A stretch of 44,488 nt of DNA from positions 1-44,488 of the forward strand of contig NZ_JAMXBE010000023.1 of assembly GCF_024704835.1 (NCBI RefSeq). The letters run 5' to 3'. Under the pieces are notes generated by a model, which saw only the letters and a program-made list of their open reading frames with translations, had not been told where the DNA came from and searched no databases. Every line of letters begins with the position of its first letter. Within the stretch, counting starts at the first letter, position 1. This DNA is from Parapedobacter tibetensis (GTDB taxonomy: Bacteria; Bacteroidota; Bacteroidia; Sphingobacteriales; Sphingobacteriaceae). Positions 34,838-43,747 of this stretch are shown here, one piece after another. The position numbers were made by a program, and so were the translations under genes.

Positions 34838-35518
34838 TTATATCGACACGTTGTCGTGCATTGCACCATCGGCCGTTTTGATGATACGTGAGGGCATGCT
34901 CCGGATGATTTGGTAATCATGGGTGGCCATCAGGATGGCCGTTCCTGATCGACTGATTTCTTTCAGCAGCAGCACAATTTCTTCGGATGTTTCTGGGTCA
35001 AGGTTGCCCGTAGGCTCATCGGCCAGGATAATTTCCGGATTATTCAGCAAAGCACGTGCAATGACCACGCGCTGTTGCTCGCCACCCGACAGCTCATGCG
35101 GCATTTTCTTCAACTTGGAACGCAGGCCTACTTTTTCCAATACATCAAGCATTCGATTATTGATGAGCCCCTTGTCTTTCCATCCGGTGGCGCGTAGCGC
35201 AAACTCCAGGTTTTTTTCCACGGTACGGTCCGTAAGCAGGTGGAAATCCTGGAAAACGATGCCTAATTTCCTGCGCAAATAGGGGACTTCCCGACCGCTG
35301 AGGTTCTTCAGGTCAAAACCTGCTACCATCCCTTCGCCACTGGCGATATGCAGGTCGCCGTAAATAATTTTCAATAGGCTGCTCTTACCGCTTCCGGTTT
35401 GGCCGATAAGGAATACAAATTCGCTCTTGTCTATCTTTAGATTGACGTTGGAGAGCACCAGATGCTTGGGCTGGTAGATGTCTACATTTTTGAGTGTAAT
35501 TACCGTATCGCCTATCAT
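34838..35518 (-). CDS. ftsE: FtsE-like ABC ATPase
   Basis: 226 residues. Walker A G-Q-T-G-S-G-K-S-S at 39-47, signature L-S-G-G-E-Q-Q near 142, Walker B with A-D-E-P-T-G-N-L-D near 165. The V-F-Q-D-F-H-L-L-T-D-R-T-V stretch is characteristic of FtsE, which works with FtsX at the division site to activate cell-wall hydrolases. ftsX is not adjacent. A 67-codon gene precedes it by four bases. Could also be a LolD-like ATPase, but the sequence favours FtsE. Confidence 0.88.
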   Translation of the reverse strand: MIGDTVITLKNVDIYQPKHLVLSNVNLKIDKSEFVFLIGQTGSGKSSLLKIIYGDLHIASGEGMVAGFDLKNLSGREVPYLRRKLGIVFQDFHLLTDRTVEKNLEFALRATGWKDKGLINNRMLDVLEKVGLRSKLKKMPHELSGGEQQRVVIARALLNNPEIILADEPTGNLDPETSEEIVLLLKEISRSGTAILMATHDYQIIRSMPSRIIKTADGAMHDNVSI

Positions 35519-35522
35519 ATGC

Positions 35523-35726
35523 TTACAATTCTAGTTTTTTAATTTGTCCAAAGGGCATTTCCTTAACGATTTCCATGATGTGCGCTATCTTGTCACCCAA
35601 TCCCAGTTTTTCCAAGGATTTGTCGGGGCGATCTACCCTGAAATAAGCGAGCAATGTAAAGGCATCATCCCGCAATTGGACATAATCCGGTATTTTGGCT
35701 ACGCCCTTGACCTTGATGACATACAT
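35523..35726 (-). CDS. small conserved-looking protein upstream of ftsE
   Basis: 67 residues, no signal peptide or membrane segment, no motif I recognise. It is four bases from ftsE on the same strand and is preceded by an exact -7 box (TAACTTTG, complement of 35734-35741) only eight bases before its ATG, so it appears to be a real first gene of the operon. Confidence 0.75.
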   Translation of the reverse strand: MYVIKVKGVAKIPDYVQLRDDAFTLLAYFRVDRPDKSLEKLGLGDKIAHIMEIVKEMPFGQIKKLEL

Positions 35727-35733
35727 GGTGGGG

Positions 35734-35741
35734 CAAAGTTA
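35734..35741 (-). promoter_or_regulatory. -7 box of the small gene-ftsE operon
   Basis: TAACTTTG on the minus strand with TTTT 20 bases upstream as the -33 candidate. It ends eight bases before the ATG, leaving almost no leader. Confidence 0.55.
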
Positions 35742-35805
35742 GCATTAATTGGGCGAAAGATAAAAGCTTCCGCCCATGTTCTTGACTATACCAGCCTACT
35801 CCTTG

Positions 35806-36825
35806 CTATTCCATATTGCTGGCCAAAAAATCCAATGTGTTCACACCATCGGCATAATCATCAAGGGCCGGCTGTTGGCTTTGGCCGAAATCAACCACCG
35901 GGGTGGGGATGATCAGTTTTTCATGGCTGACCACACATTGTAATTGAGGGGCCAATGTCGTCAACTGTTCCGTAAGTGCACCAATGCTGCTGTATGTTTC
36001 ATGATACAAAACTGCCAACGGAGAAGCGATCCGTTCATCATGCTTCACAAGTAGGAAACCATTATCGTAATGTCGGTCGCCATTGATGAGGTAAATAGAC
36101 TTGTTGTAATCGTAATTGTTGGCGTATTTATGGTGGTTGAATACATCAGAAAAATGTGCTATCCCTTCGAAAAATGTTGAAATGTCATAACCTTCGGGTA
36201 AAAATAGCTTAGAGACATTGCGGCACCCGAGGCCAAAATAATCAAATATATCGTTGCCAAGCTGTTGGAGTTCGTCTTTGCTTTCTTTCCCCGTCAGTAC
36301 GGCTGCACTATTCCGGTTCTTCCTTATGATATGGGGCTTGTTGCCAAAATAATAAGAAAAGTATCTTGCACTGTTGTCATTTCCCGTGGCGATAACCAAG
36401 TCGAAATCGCTTAGCCGTTCGGCAATGGTAATCTTATGGGAAAAAGAGGGAGCAATTTCCTGCAATTTATCCAATAGGTGGGTGGTAAGTTTTAGGTCGT
36501 CGGATGATGGTTTTACCAGAACATTGAAGCCCGCGCCGAGTACGCAAAGGATATCATGGAAGCCAACCAACGGGATGTTTCCAGCCATGATCAAGCCGAC
36601 GGTTTTGTCCGTTTCCTCGTCAAATGGATAAGGCCCAAGCCAATTTTCCAGTTTTTCCGTCGTTAGGTTTTGTGCTGCGGCTTCCAGTGCTTTGCGGATA
36701 TTGGGCTGGGTAAACCAACTATTATAATATGCTGCTGATTCAATGATTTGTTGCAGGTGCAGGCTGCCGGAAAATAGGTATTCGCCCAATGAGCAGAAGG
36801 TTTCGATGCGTTGTTTCTTTGTCAA
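35806..36825 (-). CDS. LuxC-like acyl-CoA reductase
   Basis: 339 residues of the LuxC-type acyl-CoA reductase family, which reduces fatty acyl-CoA to aldehyde with NADPH. The nucleotide-binding stretch (L-V-I-A-T-G-N-D-N-S-A) and the catalytic Cys201 in G-L-G-C-R-N-V-S-K are present. There is no luxD or luxE nearby, so a role in bioluminescence is not suggested. In Bacteroidota the gene is commonly paired with a ferredoxin, divergent here, 163 bases apart. Substrate unknown. Confidence 0.9.
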   Translation of the reverse strand: MTKKQRIETFCSLGEYLFSGSLHLQQIIESAAYYNSWFTQPNIRKALEAAAQNLTTEKLENWLGPYPFDEETDKTVGLIMAGNIPLVGFHDILCVLGAGFNVLVKPSSDDLKLTTHLLDKLQEIAPSFSHKITIAERLSDFDLVIATGNDNSARYFSYYFGNKPHIIRKNRNSAAVLTGKESKDELQQLGNDIFDYFGLGCRNVSKLFLPEGYDISTFFEGIAHFSDVFNHHKYANNYDYNKSIYLINGDRHYDNGFLLVKHDERIASPLAVLYHETYSSIGALTEQLTTLAPQLQCVVSHEKLIIPTPVVDFGQSQQPALDDYADGVNTLDFLASNME

Positions 36826-36864
36826 AATCTAAACTTTAACCCCTTATTTGTACAATATTTGTTG

Positions 36865-36872
36865 TATCTTTG
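36865..36872 (+). promoter_or_regulatory. -7 box of the ferredoxin gene
   Basis: TATCTTTG, exact consensus; -33 element unclear. Leader about 110 bases. Confidence 0.5.
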
Positions 36873-36988
36873 CAGAGAAAAATTAAGCAGTCGATAAAAA
36901 AGACGACTGATTTTGTAGTGAACTTTTTTTATTCAGAACGGATTACAAAAATAGGTTTTTTATTTTATCATTTAGTGTAAGGATATAA

Positions 36989-37339
36989 ATGGCAATCAAG
37001 ATAACAGATGAGTGCATCAATTGCGGGGCGTGTGAGCCAGAATGCCCTAATAATGCGATATACGATGCAGGGGTGAGCTGGCGGTTTTCTGAAGGGACGG
37101 AGTTGCATGGAGTCATCGATTTTGGTGATGGCACCACACTCAATGCGGAAGAGGAACAATCTGCGTTATCCGATGAAGTATATTACATTGTTTCGGATAA
37201 ATGCACGGAATGTGTAGGCTTCCATGACGAGCCACAGTGTGCGGCAGTATGTCCGGTGGATTGCTGCGTGGATGATGAAGACGTACGTGAGACTGAAGAG
37301 GAGCTGCTGGCCAAGAAGGCATGGCTACATGGGGAGTAA
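36989..37339 (+). CDS. 2[4Fe-4S] ferredoxin, Alvin type
   Basis: 116 residues. First cluster C-I-N-C-G-A-C-E-P-E-C-P (Cys9, 12, 15, 19). Second cluster Cys72, Cys75, Cys84, Cys88, with the long C-x8-C spacing typical of Allochromatium-type low-potential ferredoxins; Cys92 belongs to the C-P-V-D-C end. A 45-residue insert separates the clusters. It is a cytoplasmic electron carrier. Divergent from the acyl-CoA reductase, for which it could be a redox partner, although that enzyme family uses NADPH. Confidence 0.93.
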   Translation: MAIKITDECINCGACEPECPNNAIYDAGVSWRFSEGTELHGVIDFGDGTTLNAEEEQSALSDEVYYIVSDKCTECVGFHDEPQCAAVCPVDCCVDDEDVRETEEELLAKKAWLHGE

Positions 37340-37365
37340 TTAACGATATACGCTTCCAAAGCGAT

Positions 37366-37411
37366 AAACCAACAAAGCCATCCGACAGCTGTCGGATGGC
37401 TTTGTTGGTTT
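37366..37411. terminator. perfect 46-base palindrome between convergent genes
   Basis: The left arm 37366-37388 is the exact reverse complement of 37389-37411, with no spacer. It lies 27 bases after the ferredoxin stop and 8 bases before the universal-stress gene end, so it probably terminates both. T residues follow on each side. Confidence 0.8.
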
Positions 37412-37419
37412 TAATAAGT

Positions 37420-37890
37420 TTAGCATTTGCCTGGAACCACTAATACCGGGCAACTGGCCCTTCTGGTTACGCTTTCGGACACGCTGCCAGATATGAAATG
37501 GTCAAAACCGGTGCGCCCATGCGTACCCATAATGATCAGGTCTGCCGCCCACTCACCGGCTACGGTGAGTATTTCCTGTTTTGGGTTACCTATGCGGCAG
37601 AATGTGGATACTTCCTTCACATCGTTGAATTCTTTGCTGATTTCATCCAGCATGGCCTTGGCGTTCTTTTCCTGTACTTCCGTGGTTTCAGGGATGATAA
37701 TGGGCTGCTGCCCCATCAAAGGATCGGCTCCGTAATTGGTAGGCGCCGCAGGCTCAATGACGTGTATCAGTGCCACGGATGATTCCATTATTGTAGCGAG
37801 GTGGTGGCCATGTTGCAATGCCTTTTTTGAACATTCACTATCATCTGTCGCAATGAGTATACGGCCGTATTTTATTGGTTTCGTGTCCAT
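37420..37890 (-). CDS. universal stress protein, UspA family
   Basis: 156 residues with one Usp domain. The N-terminal strand I-L-I-A-T-D-D-S-E and the ATP-binding G-T-H-G-R-T-G followed by G-S-V-S-E are intact, so it is of the nucleotide-binding type. A central loop with P-I-I-I-P-E-T-T is longer than in E. coli UspA. Cytoplasmic; induced in general stress in other bacteria. Convergent with the ferredoxin. Confidence 0.94.
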   Translation of the reverse strand: MDTKPIKYGRILIATDDSECSKKALQHGHHLATIMESSVALIHVIEPAAPTNYGADPLMGQQPIIIPETTEVQEKNAKAMLDEISKEFNDVKEVSTFCRIGNPKQEILTVAGEWAADLIIMGTHGRTGFDHFISGSVSESVTRRASCPVLVVPGKC

Positions 37891-37978
37891 AATTACGGGT
37901 TTGAGATGTTAAACTCTTGTAAAGATAACAACTATTGATTGGTTTTGGTTTTATAAACCAATTCAGGGAATACAGGAT

Positions 37979-38626
37979 TCAGGATAATTCATGCATCAAT
38001 TTGTCAAATTCCGCCCGCAATGCGGCCAATTCCGCCTCCACTTTGGCTAAGCGGGTTGCTAGTTCGGATGAGGAATGTGTATCATTGAAGTCGGCTTCAT
38101 CCTCGTCTATGCTATCATCACCACCCAAGAGATGCACGTACCGCGCTTCTTTTTGTCCCGGGCGTTTGGGCAATTGCCTAACATAGGGTTGTTCGGCATT
38201 GGCTAGGTTATCGAGCAATGATTGTACCTCATCAAGCGATTCAAATTCGTACATCCTACCCGAATTAGTATTCAGTTCGCCCGGTGTTTGCGACCCACGT
38301 AGCAATAGTAGACAAATAATGGTCACTTCGGCGGGCACCACAGGGTATACTACCGCAAAATTATGCTTGAATTTAGTTACCCTACTGGATCCTCCCGTTA
38401 CCGTTGATACCAATCCCTTTTTCCGCAGAGAATCCAGGGTGGAGATAATCGTGCTATCGTCATAATTTACCACCGGTTTTCTAGAAGTCTTTTGGTTGCA
38501 TGCGGAAACCAAGCCATTTAAAGTGAGGGGGTAATATTCTGGAGTAGTCCTTGCTTTTTCCATCAGGGAGCCTAGTACGCGTTGTTCTTCAGCTGATAGG
38601 ATAGGGAGTGTTGCCGTGGTATCCAT
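37979..38626 (-). CDS. YceH/DUF480 family protein
   Basis: 215 residues. Two winged-helix repeats with the family start L-S-A-E-E-Q-R-V-L-G-S-L-M-E-K and the Y-P-L-T-L-N-G-L-V-S-A-C-N-Q-K-T block. A coiled-coil segment ends the chain (A-T-R-L-A-K-V-E-A-E-L-A-A-L-R). Function unknown; presumably binds DNA. Stands alone. Confidence 0.94.
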   Translation of the reverse strand: MDTTATLPILSAEEQRVLGSLMEKARTTPEYYPLTLNGLVSACNQKTSRKPVVNYDDSTIISTLDSLRKKGLVSTVTGGSSRVTKFKHNFAVVYPVVPAEVTIICLLLLRGSQTPGELNTNSGRMYEFESLDEVQSLLDNLANAEQPYVRQLPKRPGQKEARYVHLLGGDDSIDEDEADFNDTHSSSELATRLAKVEAELAALRAEFDKLMHELS

Positions 38627-38747
38627 GGATTTAGTATGTCCTTAGTATTTTATTTTAACTTCCAAAAATGGAATTTATATCCCAAAGAAGCAACTTTATG
38701 TTAAACTTTGTTTTGCTATCTTCGCAACGATCAAAACAATTTCATCG

Positions 38748-39650
38748 TTGCTCAAGATTGCTTACCATCCCTTTTATGTACAGCCCTTGCCAGAAGGCCA
38801 TCGTTTCCCAATGGCGAAGTATGAATTGATTCCTGCCCAGTTGCTCCATGAAGGAACTGTCCAACCCGATAGTTTCTTCGAGCCGGTGTTGGCCGATTTT
38901 GAAACCATTACACAGGCACACTCCCCGAGCTATTGCCGGCAATTGCTGGATTTAACGCTTTCCCCCGCTATGGTAAGACGTATTGGCTTCCCATTATCTG
39001 CCCAATTGGTGGCCCGTGAGCTACGGATCGCACAGGGTACGGTGGATGGGTGCCTTTTTGCCATGGAGGATGGTGTGGCATTCAATGTAGCCGGGGGTAC
39101 ACACCATGCCGGACGCGATTGGGGTGAAGGTTTTTGCTTGCTCAATGACCAAGCAATCGCAGCGGCGCACTTGGTACATCATGGAATTTGCAACCAGGTG
39201 CTGATTGTCGATTTGGATGTCCACCAAGGGAACGGTACGGCACAGATTTTTGAGGGTGACGACTGCGTATTTACCTTTTCGATGCATGGTGAGCGGAATT
39301 TCCCGTTTCGCAAGGAGCGCTCCGATATGGATGTGGGCCTGCCTGATGGAACAGGCGATGATACATACTTACGCATACTGGAACAGGAGCTGGAAATGAT
39401 CATTAAGCGAGTGAAACCAGATTTCGTTTTTTACCAAGCGGGGGTGGATGTGCTTACGACAGATAAACTGGGGAAATTGACCTTAACCAAGGAAGGATGC
39501 CGGAGGCGGGATGAACTGGTTTTTCGGTGCTGTAAATCGGCAAATATACCGGTGCAGGTGAGCATGGGAGGAGGTTATTCATCTCATATTCGTGATATTG
39601 TAGATGCGCATTGCCGTACATTCAAGGAAGCTATCCGTATTTATACTTAG
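38748..39650 (+). CDS. histone-deacetylase-family deacetylase
   Basis: 300 residues starting at TTG 38748; no ATG is available in frame and the M-L-K-I-A-Y-H-P start fits the family. Zinc and active-site landmarks are intact: H-H-A in G-T-H-H-A-G-R-D, D-L-D-V-H-Q-G-N-G-T, and the late Y-Q-A-G-V-D. Bacterial members deacetylate acetoin-utilisation enzymes, polyamines or other small substrates. No signal peptide. Followed by the nucleoid-associated protein gene after 30 bases, perhaps as an operon. Confidence 0.94.
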   Translation: MLKIAYHPFYVQPLPEGHRFPMAKYELIPAQLLHEGTVQPDSFFEPVLADFETITQAHSPSYCRQLLDLTLSPAMVRRIGFPLSAQLVARELRIAQGTVDGCLFAMEDGVAFNVAGGTHHAGRDWGEGFCLLNDQAIAAAHLVHHGICNQVLIVDLDVHQGNGTAQIFEGDDCVFTFSMHGERNFPFRKERSDMDVGLPDGTGDDTYLRILEQELEMIIKRVKPDFVFYQAGVDVLTTDKLGKLTLTKEGCRRRDELVFRCCKSANIPVQVSMGGGYSSHIRDIVDAHCRTFKEAIRIYT

Positions 39651-39680
39651 GCTTCGCTAGTCATTAAATCAACTATATAC

Positions 39681-40736
39681 ATGTTTTACCATACTGACGC
39701 TATTATCGAACACCTATCCATCCACCGAGTGGGCAACAAATTGCAGGATGAGTTTTATGTACTTTCAGATCATCGTGTGGATTTACAGGATGAATTGTTA
39801 GCCCAATTATTGATGCAGTATTTCTTAAACCCATTTGCCAAAGTGGCTGAAGTATACCGTTTTTTTCATCCCAATGGTACCCTTGCACTCAATGAATTGC
39901 ATCATTTTTCCAAGGAATTTTTTCAGGGACAATTGGGATTCCATGAGCTTAGCCAACAAATTTGCAAGCATTTATTTGAATCTTCCAACCACCCCAAGAT
40001 AAAAGGAGGCGAGCTCTATGTGGTGCATCTACAAGGCGTGCAGCTGGAGGGGGAAGTACATGAAGCCATTGGGATATTTAAATCTGAAAACAAGGAGACC
40101 TATCTCAAAGTATACCCTACAGAGGGAGCATTCAATATGGATTACGAACAAGAGGCCATTAACATCAACAAGCTGGACAAAGGCTGCCTTATTGTCAATA
40201 CGGAAAGTGAAGAGGGATACAAAGTATTGGTAGTCGACCAAACCAACCGGCAACAAGAAGCGGCATATTGGAAAGATGACTTTCTCAAGTTACGTGTTCG
40301 AAATGATGCATTCCACCAAACCGGAAATTTTCTGAAAGTATATAAAAATTTTGTCAGCGAGGGATTGGATGAAACGTTTGAAATGGGGCGTACGGACAAG
40401 ATTGATTTGCTCAATCGTTCGATGGATTACTTCAAGGAGAAGGAAACGTTCAAACAAGAAGAGTTTGAGGAAGAAATCTTAGGTAATCCGCAGGCGATTA
40501 ACCTTTTCAATGACTATCGTCAACAATTCGAAAAGGAATATGACATGCCCATTGACAGTAATTTTGGTATTTCGGACCAAGCGGTAAAGAAGGCCCAATC
40601 TACTTATAAAAGTGTATTGAAGCTGGATAAGAATTTCCATATTTACGTACATGGCAAGCGGGAATACATCGAGAAGGGTTATGACGACGAAAAAGGGTTG
40701 AATTATTACAAAGTGTATTTTAAGGAAGAGCACTAA
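39681..40736 (+). CDS. nucleoid-associated protein (YejK/NdpA class)
   Basis: 351 residues of the 37-kDa nucleoid-associated protein family. Recognisable features are the N-terminal I-I-E-H-L-S-I-H-R-V-G-N-K, a central F-K-S-E-N-K-E-T-Y-L-K strand, and K-L-D-K-G-C-L-I-V-N. No signal peptide or membrane segments. In E. coli YejK binds nucleoid DNA and topoisomerase IV; the role here is unproven. Close downstream of the deacetylase. Confidence 0.9.
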   Translation: MFYHTDAIIEHLSIHRVGNKLQDEFYVLSDHRVDLQDELLAQLLMQYFLNPFAKVAEVYRFFHPNGTLALNELHHFSKEFFQGQLGFHELSQQICKHLFESSNHPKIKGGELYVVHLQGVQLEGEVHEAIGIFKSENKETYLKVYPTEGAFNMDYEQEAININKLDKGCLIVNTESEEGYKVLVVDQTNRQQEAAYWKDDFLKLRVRNDAFHQTGNFLKVYKNFVSEGLDETFEMGRTDKIDLLNRSMDYFKEKETFKQEEFEEEILGNPQAINLFNDYRQQFEKEYDMPIDSNFGISDQAVKKAQSTYKSVLKLDKNFHIYVHGKREYIEKGYDDEKGLNYYKVYFKEEH

Positions 40737-40764
40737 GTTTCCCTATTGCATCGCTCGCTATCCA

Positions 40765-41889
40765 TTACAATTGCAGCTCCTGCCTATTTCCCGTTGCGCA
40801 AGCCTGGTATATAGCATCGATAATTTTCAGGTCTTTCAAACCTTCTAATCCATCAACGGGTACTATGGGCTTATTGTCATCAAGGATAATACCAGCCATT
40901 TCATCCATTTGCAAGGTTTGATGGGTAATATGGGGTTGGGACAGTTCGCCTTTATTCGTGCGGCCTTTGATGGGGCCATAGCCCGTGGAGGGTTGCAATT
41001 CCGCAAAGCCGTTTTCACCATTTAGGAAAAAACGGTCGAGGTAATTCATGTTGTATGTAGAGAGGCAGGAAGCTAATGCCCCACTTGGGAAACCCAATTG
41101 GAACAAGATGGTTTCGTCTACCCCTTCCTTGAATTTCACGTTATCCGTTTTGGTTTCTTGTGCAGTTACCCAAACTGGTTCTTCACCAACCATGTAACGG
41201 GCACCATTTATGGCATAGATACCGATGTCCATCAGTGCCCCACCGCCTGCGAGTGCCTTATCCAACCGCCATTGGTTGGGGTCGCCTATTCGAAAACCGC
41301 ATAGTCCTTGGAAAAACTTGATGTTGCCCAATTCCCCTTCAGTGCGCATGCGGACGACTTCAAGCGTTTTGGGTTCGAAATGCATACGGTAGCCTACGAG
41401 TAATTTCACATTTGCTTTTGCACACGCGTCTACCATATCCTGGCCTTCCTTCGCATTGATGGCCATGGGTTTTTCACAAATGGCATGTTTACCGGCCTGA
41501 GCCACCCTGATTACGTGCTCATGGTGGAGCGCATTCGGTGTAATCACGTACACAGCGTCAATGTCGGGGTTGTCCTTGACATTGTCGAAATTCTCATAAT
41601 TGTAGCAGTTCTTTTCGGGGATATCGTATTTGGCCCGCCAGTCTTTGATTTTGGAAGGTGTGCCACTAATTAGTCCCGTTATCTTAGCGCGTTTGCAATC
41701 CTGCATGGCAGCGGCCACCCGGGAGGCATAGCCACCAAGCCCCATGAGGGCCACCCGCAACGTAGGCCCTTGGTAAGAAGGGGGGTACAAATCCAGCTTG
41801 CTGAATGCGCCATATGATGATAGGACGGGCATGGTCATGGCTGATGCAGCCAATTTCTGTAGGAAGTCGCGACGTGAGTTCTTCATCAT
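40765..41889 (-). CDS. Tat-exported Gfo/Idh/MocA oxidoreductase
   Basis: 374 residues from the ATG at 41889 (an adjacent ATG at 41886 is equivalent; a longer frame is unlikely). Twin-arginine signal S-R-R-D-F-L-Q-K-L-A near the N-terminus, so the folded protein with cofactor is exported. The Rossmann motif G-L-G-G-Y-A follows, then C-E-K-P-M-A with the catalytic Lys of the family. Acts on sugars or similar compounds with bound NAD(P); substrate unknown. Such exported members are common in Bacteroidota glycan degradation, but no carbohydrate genes are nearby. Confidence 0.92.
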   Translation of the reverse strand: MMKNSRRDFLQKLAASAMTMPVLSSYGAFSKLDLYPPSYQGPTLRVALMGLGGYASRVAAAMQDCKRAKITGLISGTPSKIKDWRAKYDIPEKNCYNYENFDNVKDNPDIDAVYVITPNALHHEHVIRVAQAGKHAICEKPMAINAKEGQDMVDACAKANVKLLVGYRMHFEPKTLEVVRMRTEGELGNIKFFQGLCGFRIGDPNQWRLDKALAGGGALMDIGIYAINGARYMVGEEPVWVTAQETKTDNVKFKEGVDETILFQLGFPSGALASCLSTYNMNYLDRFFLNGENGFAELQPSTGYGPIKGRTNKGELSQPHITHQTLQMDEMAGIILDDNKPIVPVDGLEGLKDLKIIDAIYQACATGNRQELQL

Positions 41890-42078
41890 GGTAATAATGG
41901 TTTGCTTTTGTACGGTTAACAACAGTTGCCACCGGATAGTTTTTTTGTCTCTTAAGGTGATAAGCAACCTTTGATACGTTATTTTTTTATGCAAGTTACA
42001 AAAACGGCGTATAAAAACAAGTTGTCGATTTATGTTCTGGCATGATTTTTTATGTCTTTGCTCGCTATTTCATCCGTT

Positions 42079-42111
42079 TTTGGCTACTTGTACTGATTAT
42101 ATGTACATTTG
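42079..42111 (+). promoter_or_regulatory. promoter of the lipoprotein gene
   Basis: TTTG (42079-42082), 21 bases, TACATTTG (42104-42111), an exact -7 match. Leader about 75 bases. Confidence 0.6.
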
Positions 42112-42190
42112 CCAACAGCATATTATATAAAATCAATAAAGGACTTTGAAAAAGTTTTTTGACCAACTACAACTAATAATATTTAAAACC

Positions 42191-43009
42191 ATGAGACTCC
42201 TAACTATTCCATTGATTTTGTTTGTTCTAGTATCGTGCGTAAAGGATGATTCCATACATGAGGAAACGCTTTCAGATAGGTATAATGTAGGGGTGGAGGC
42301 AAAATTCGATAGGGGATTTTTTGGCGTATCGGATACCATATCGACAGAATTGACGGTTACAAGGGCTGAAATATCCAGCGCGCTATCTCCAATGGAGTTA
42401 AGGGGAATCAAGGTCTCCTATAATAAGCAATCAAAAGTATTAGCAGGGGATAACCAGCGCGTAACGTTTGTTGCCTTTGAGGCGCCTGAGGCTGTATTTA
42501 CGATTGAAATTGAATATATAAATGGCAAAATTGTCAAATCCGAAGCAAAAGTACCCATACTTGAGTCCTCAAAAATTGATAGTATTTGGGATGTCCTTAG
42601 ACCGGAGATGCTTACAAGATGGGAAAATGAAGCAGTAGTGAAAATCAATACCGAGTTGGAGACCGAAAATGATTCAAGGTACGAACAGGATAGGTTGTTG
42701 AACATTTTTCCGCTCAAGGGATTTGTGGGCGTGCACTATTTTTATTTTGATGATCATAACGTGTTGGATTCCGTCAAGGTACATCACGGCGATATGGACG
42801 TTGACAACACATTAACTATATTAGGCGTATACAATGACCTATCAGATGTATACGGAGAGGGTGAGGTTACTGGGATCGATGACTCACAATACACCATTAC
42901 AACCGATAGCACAATTATAAAGATAAATCAAGTTGAAAAATATATTATTACTGATATAAAACGGAAGACTAGCAATCCAGAAACCGAAATTCCAGAAAGT
43001 GGTCTATAA
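42191..43009 (+). CDS. lipoprotein, possibly DUF4249-like
   Basis: 272 residues from the ATG at 42191 (a longer frame reaches 42146 but would bury the signal peptide). Lipoprotein signal ending V-L-V-S-C (Cys16). The mature part is beta-rich with an Ig-like N-terminal region. I see resemblance to DUF4249 proteins, which accompany TonB-dependent receptors, but without a motif that settles it. No receptor gene lies next to it. Convergent with the following gene. Confidence 0.78.
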   Translation: MRLLTIPLILFVLVSCVKDDSIHEETLSDRYNVGVEAKFDRGFFGVSDTISTELTVTRAEISSALSPMELRGIKVSYNKQSKVLAGDNQRVTFVAFEAPEAVFTIEIEYINGKIVKSEAKVPILESSKIDSIWDVLRPEMLTRWENEAVVKINTELETENDSRYEQDRLLNIFPLKGFVGVHYFYFDDHNVLDSVKVHHGDMDVDNTLTILGVYNDLSDVYGEGEVTGIDDSQYTITTDSTIIKINQVEKYIITDIKRKTSNPETEIPESGL

Positions 43010-43024
43010 GGATATAAGAAACAT

Positions 43025-43717
43025 TTATACCAATTCCCCTTCCAACGCTTTGACCACAGCCTGCACCGTTGGCAGTGACGACGATGCATTTTGTCCTGTG
43101 ATCAGCAGACCCTCCACTACCAAGTGGGGCGTAAACGGGATGATGCCTTTTTCGTAGACCGCACCCAGTTCTTTCAGGCGATCCTTTAATGCAAAAGGAA
43201 TATGGTGATGCCGTTTCAATAAAGCCTCTTCCGTATTGCTGAAACAGGTCAGGTGCCGGCCCTGTAACATCTCCGGCCGTTGAGCCGCCACTTTGATCAG
43301 GGCTGCCGCGCTATGACCAACCATGGCCACTGGCTTTCCGGCATCAAGGAAACCCAGCAACAGCCGCGCGTTCCGTTCATTGTCTACCAGATCCCACATG
43401 GCCCCGTGGCTATCTGGATAATACAAGGCATCAAAATCCGAAGCCTGCACCTCGTCTAGTTTCCAGGTATTCCCAATGGCCAGCCGCACGTCTTCATCCG
43501 CGGCAAAGCGAGCCGTGCCGAGGCTGGCATGCGTTGTCTGTTCACTCATGGGGTCGACCGGCACCGGGCCACCCATCGGACTGGCCAATGTCACTTCAAA
43601 GCCTTCATCAAAAAACGTATAATAAGGATCGGTGAACGAACACAACCAGACACCTGTACGTTCGTCCGTGTGCTGCAATGCAGCATGCGAACTAAGGACC
43701 ATTAAGACTTTCTTCAT
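43025..43717 (-). CDS. DJ-1/PfpI-like protein without the active-site cysteine
   Basis: 230 residues from the ATG at 43717. The fold matches type 1 glutamine-amidotransferase-like (DJ-1/PfpI, Hsp31-type) proteins: M-V-L-S-S-H start, G-F-E-V-T-L-A-S-P-x-G-G, Y-P-D-S-H-G-A-M-W-D-L, and a late L-I-T-G-Q-N. The nucleophile elbow, normally A-x-C-H-G, reads M-V-G-H-S-A-A, so Gly134 (codon GGT) replaces Cys. Chaperone or glyoxalase activity that needs this Cys should be lost. The gene is visibly richer in G+C than its neighbours, and the following DNA is degenerate, which suggests acquisition. Confidence 0.87.
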   Translation of the reverse strand: MKKVLMVLSSHAALQHTDERTGVWLCSFTDPYYTFFDEGFEVTLASPMGGPVPVDPMSEQTTHASLGTARFAADEDVRLAIGNTWKLDEVQASDFDALYYPDSHGAMWDLVDNERNARLLLGFLDAGKPVAMVGHSAAALIKVAAQRPEMLQGRHLTCFSNTEEALLKRHHHIPFALKDRLKELGAVYEKGIIPFTPHLVVEGLLITGQNASSSLPTVQAVVKALEGELV

Positions 43718-43747
43718 ACTCCCTAAACGGCAAAAAGAATGCAAGGT

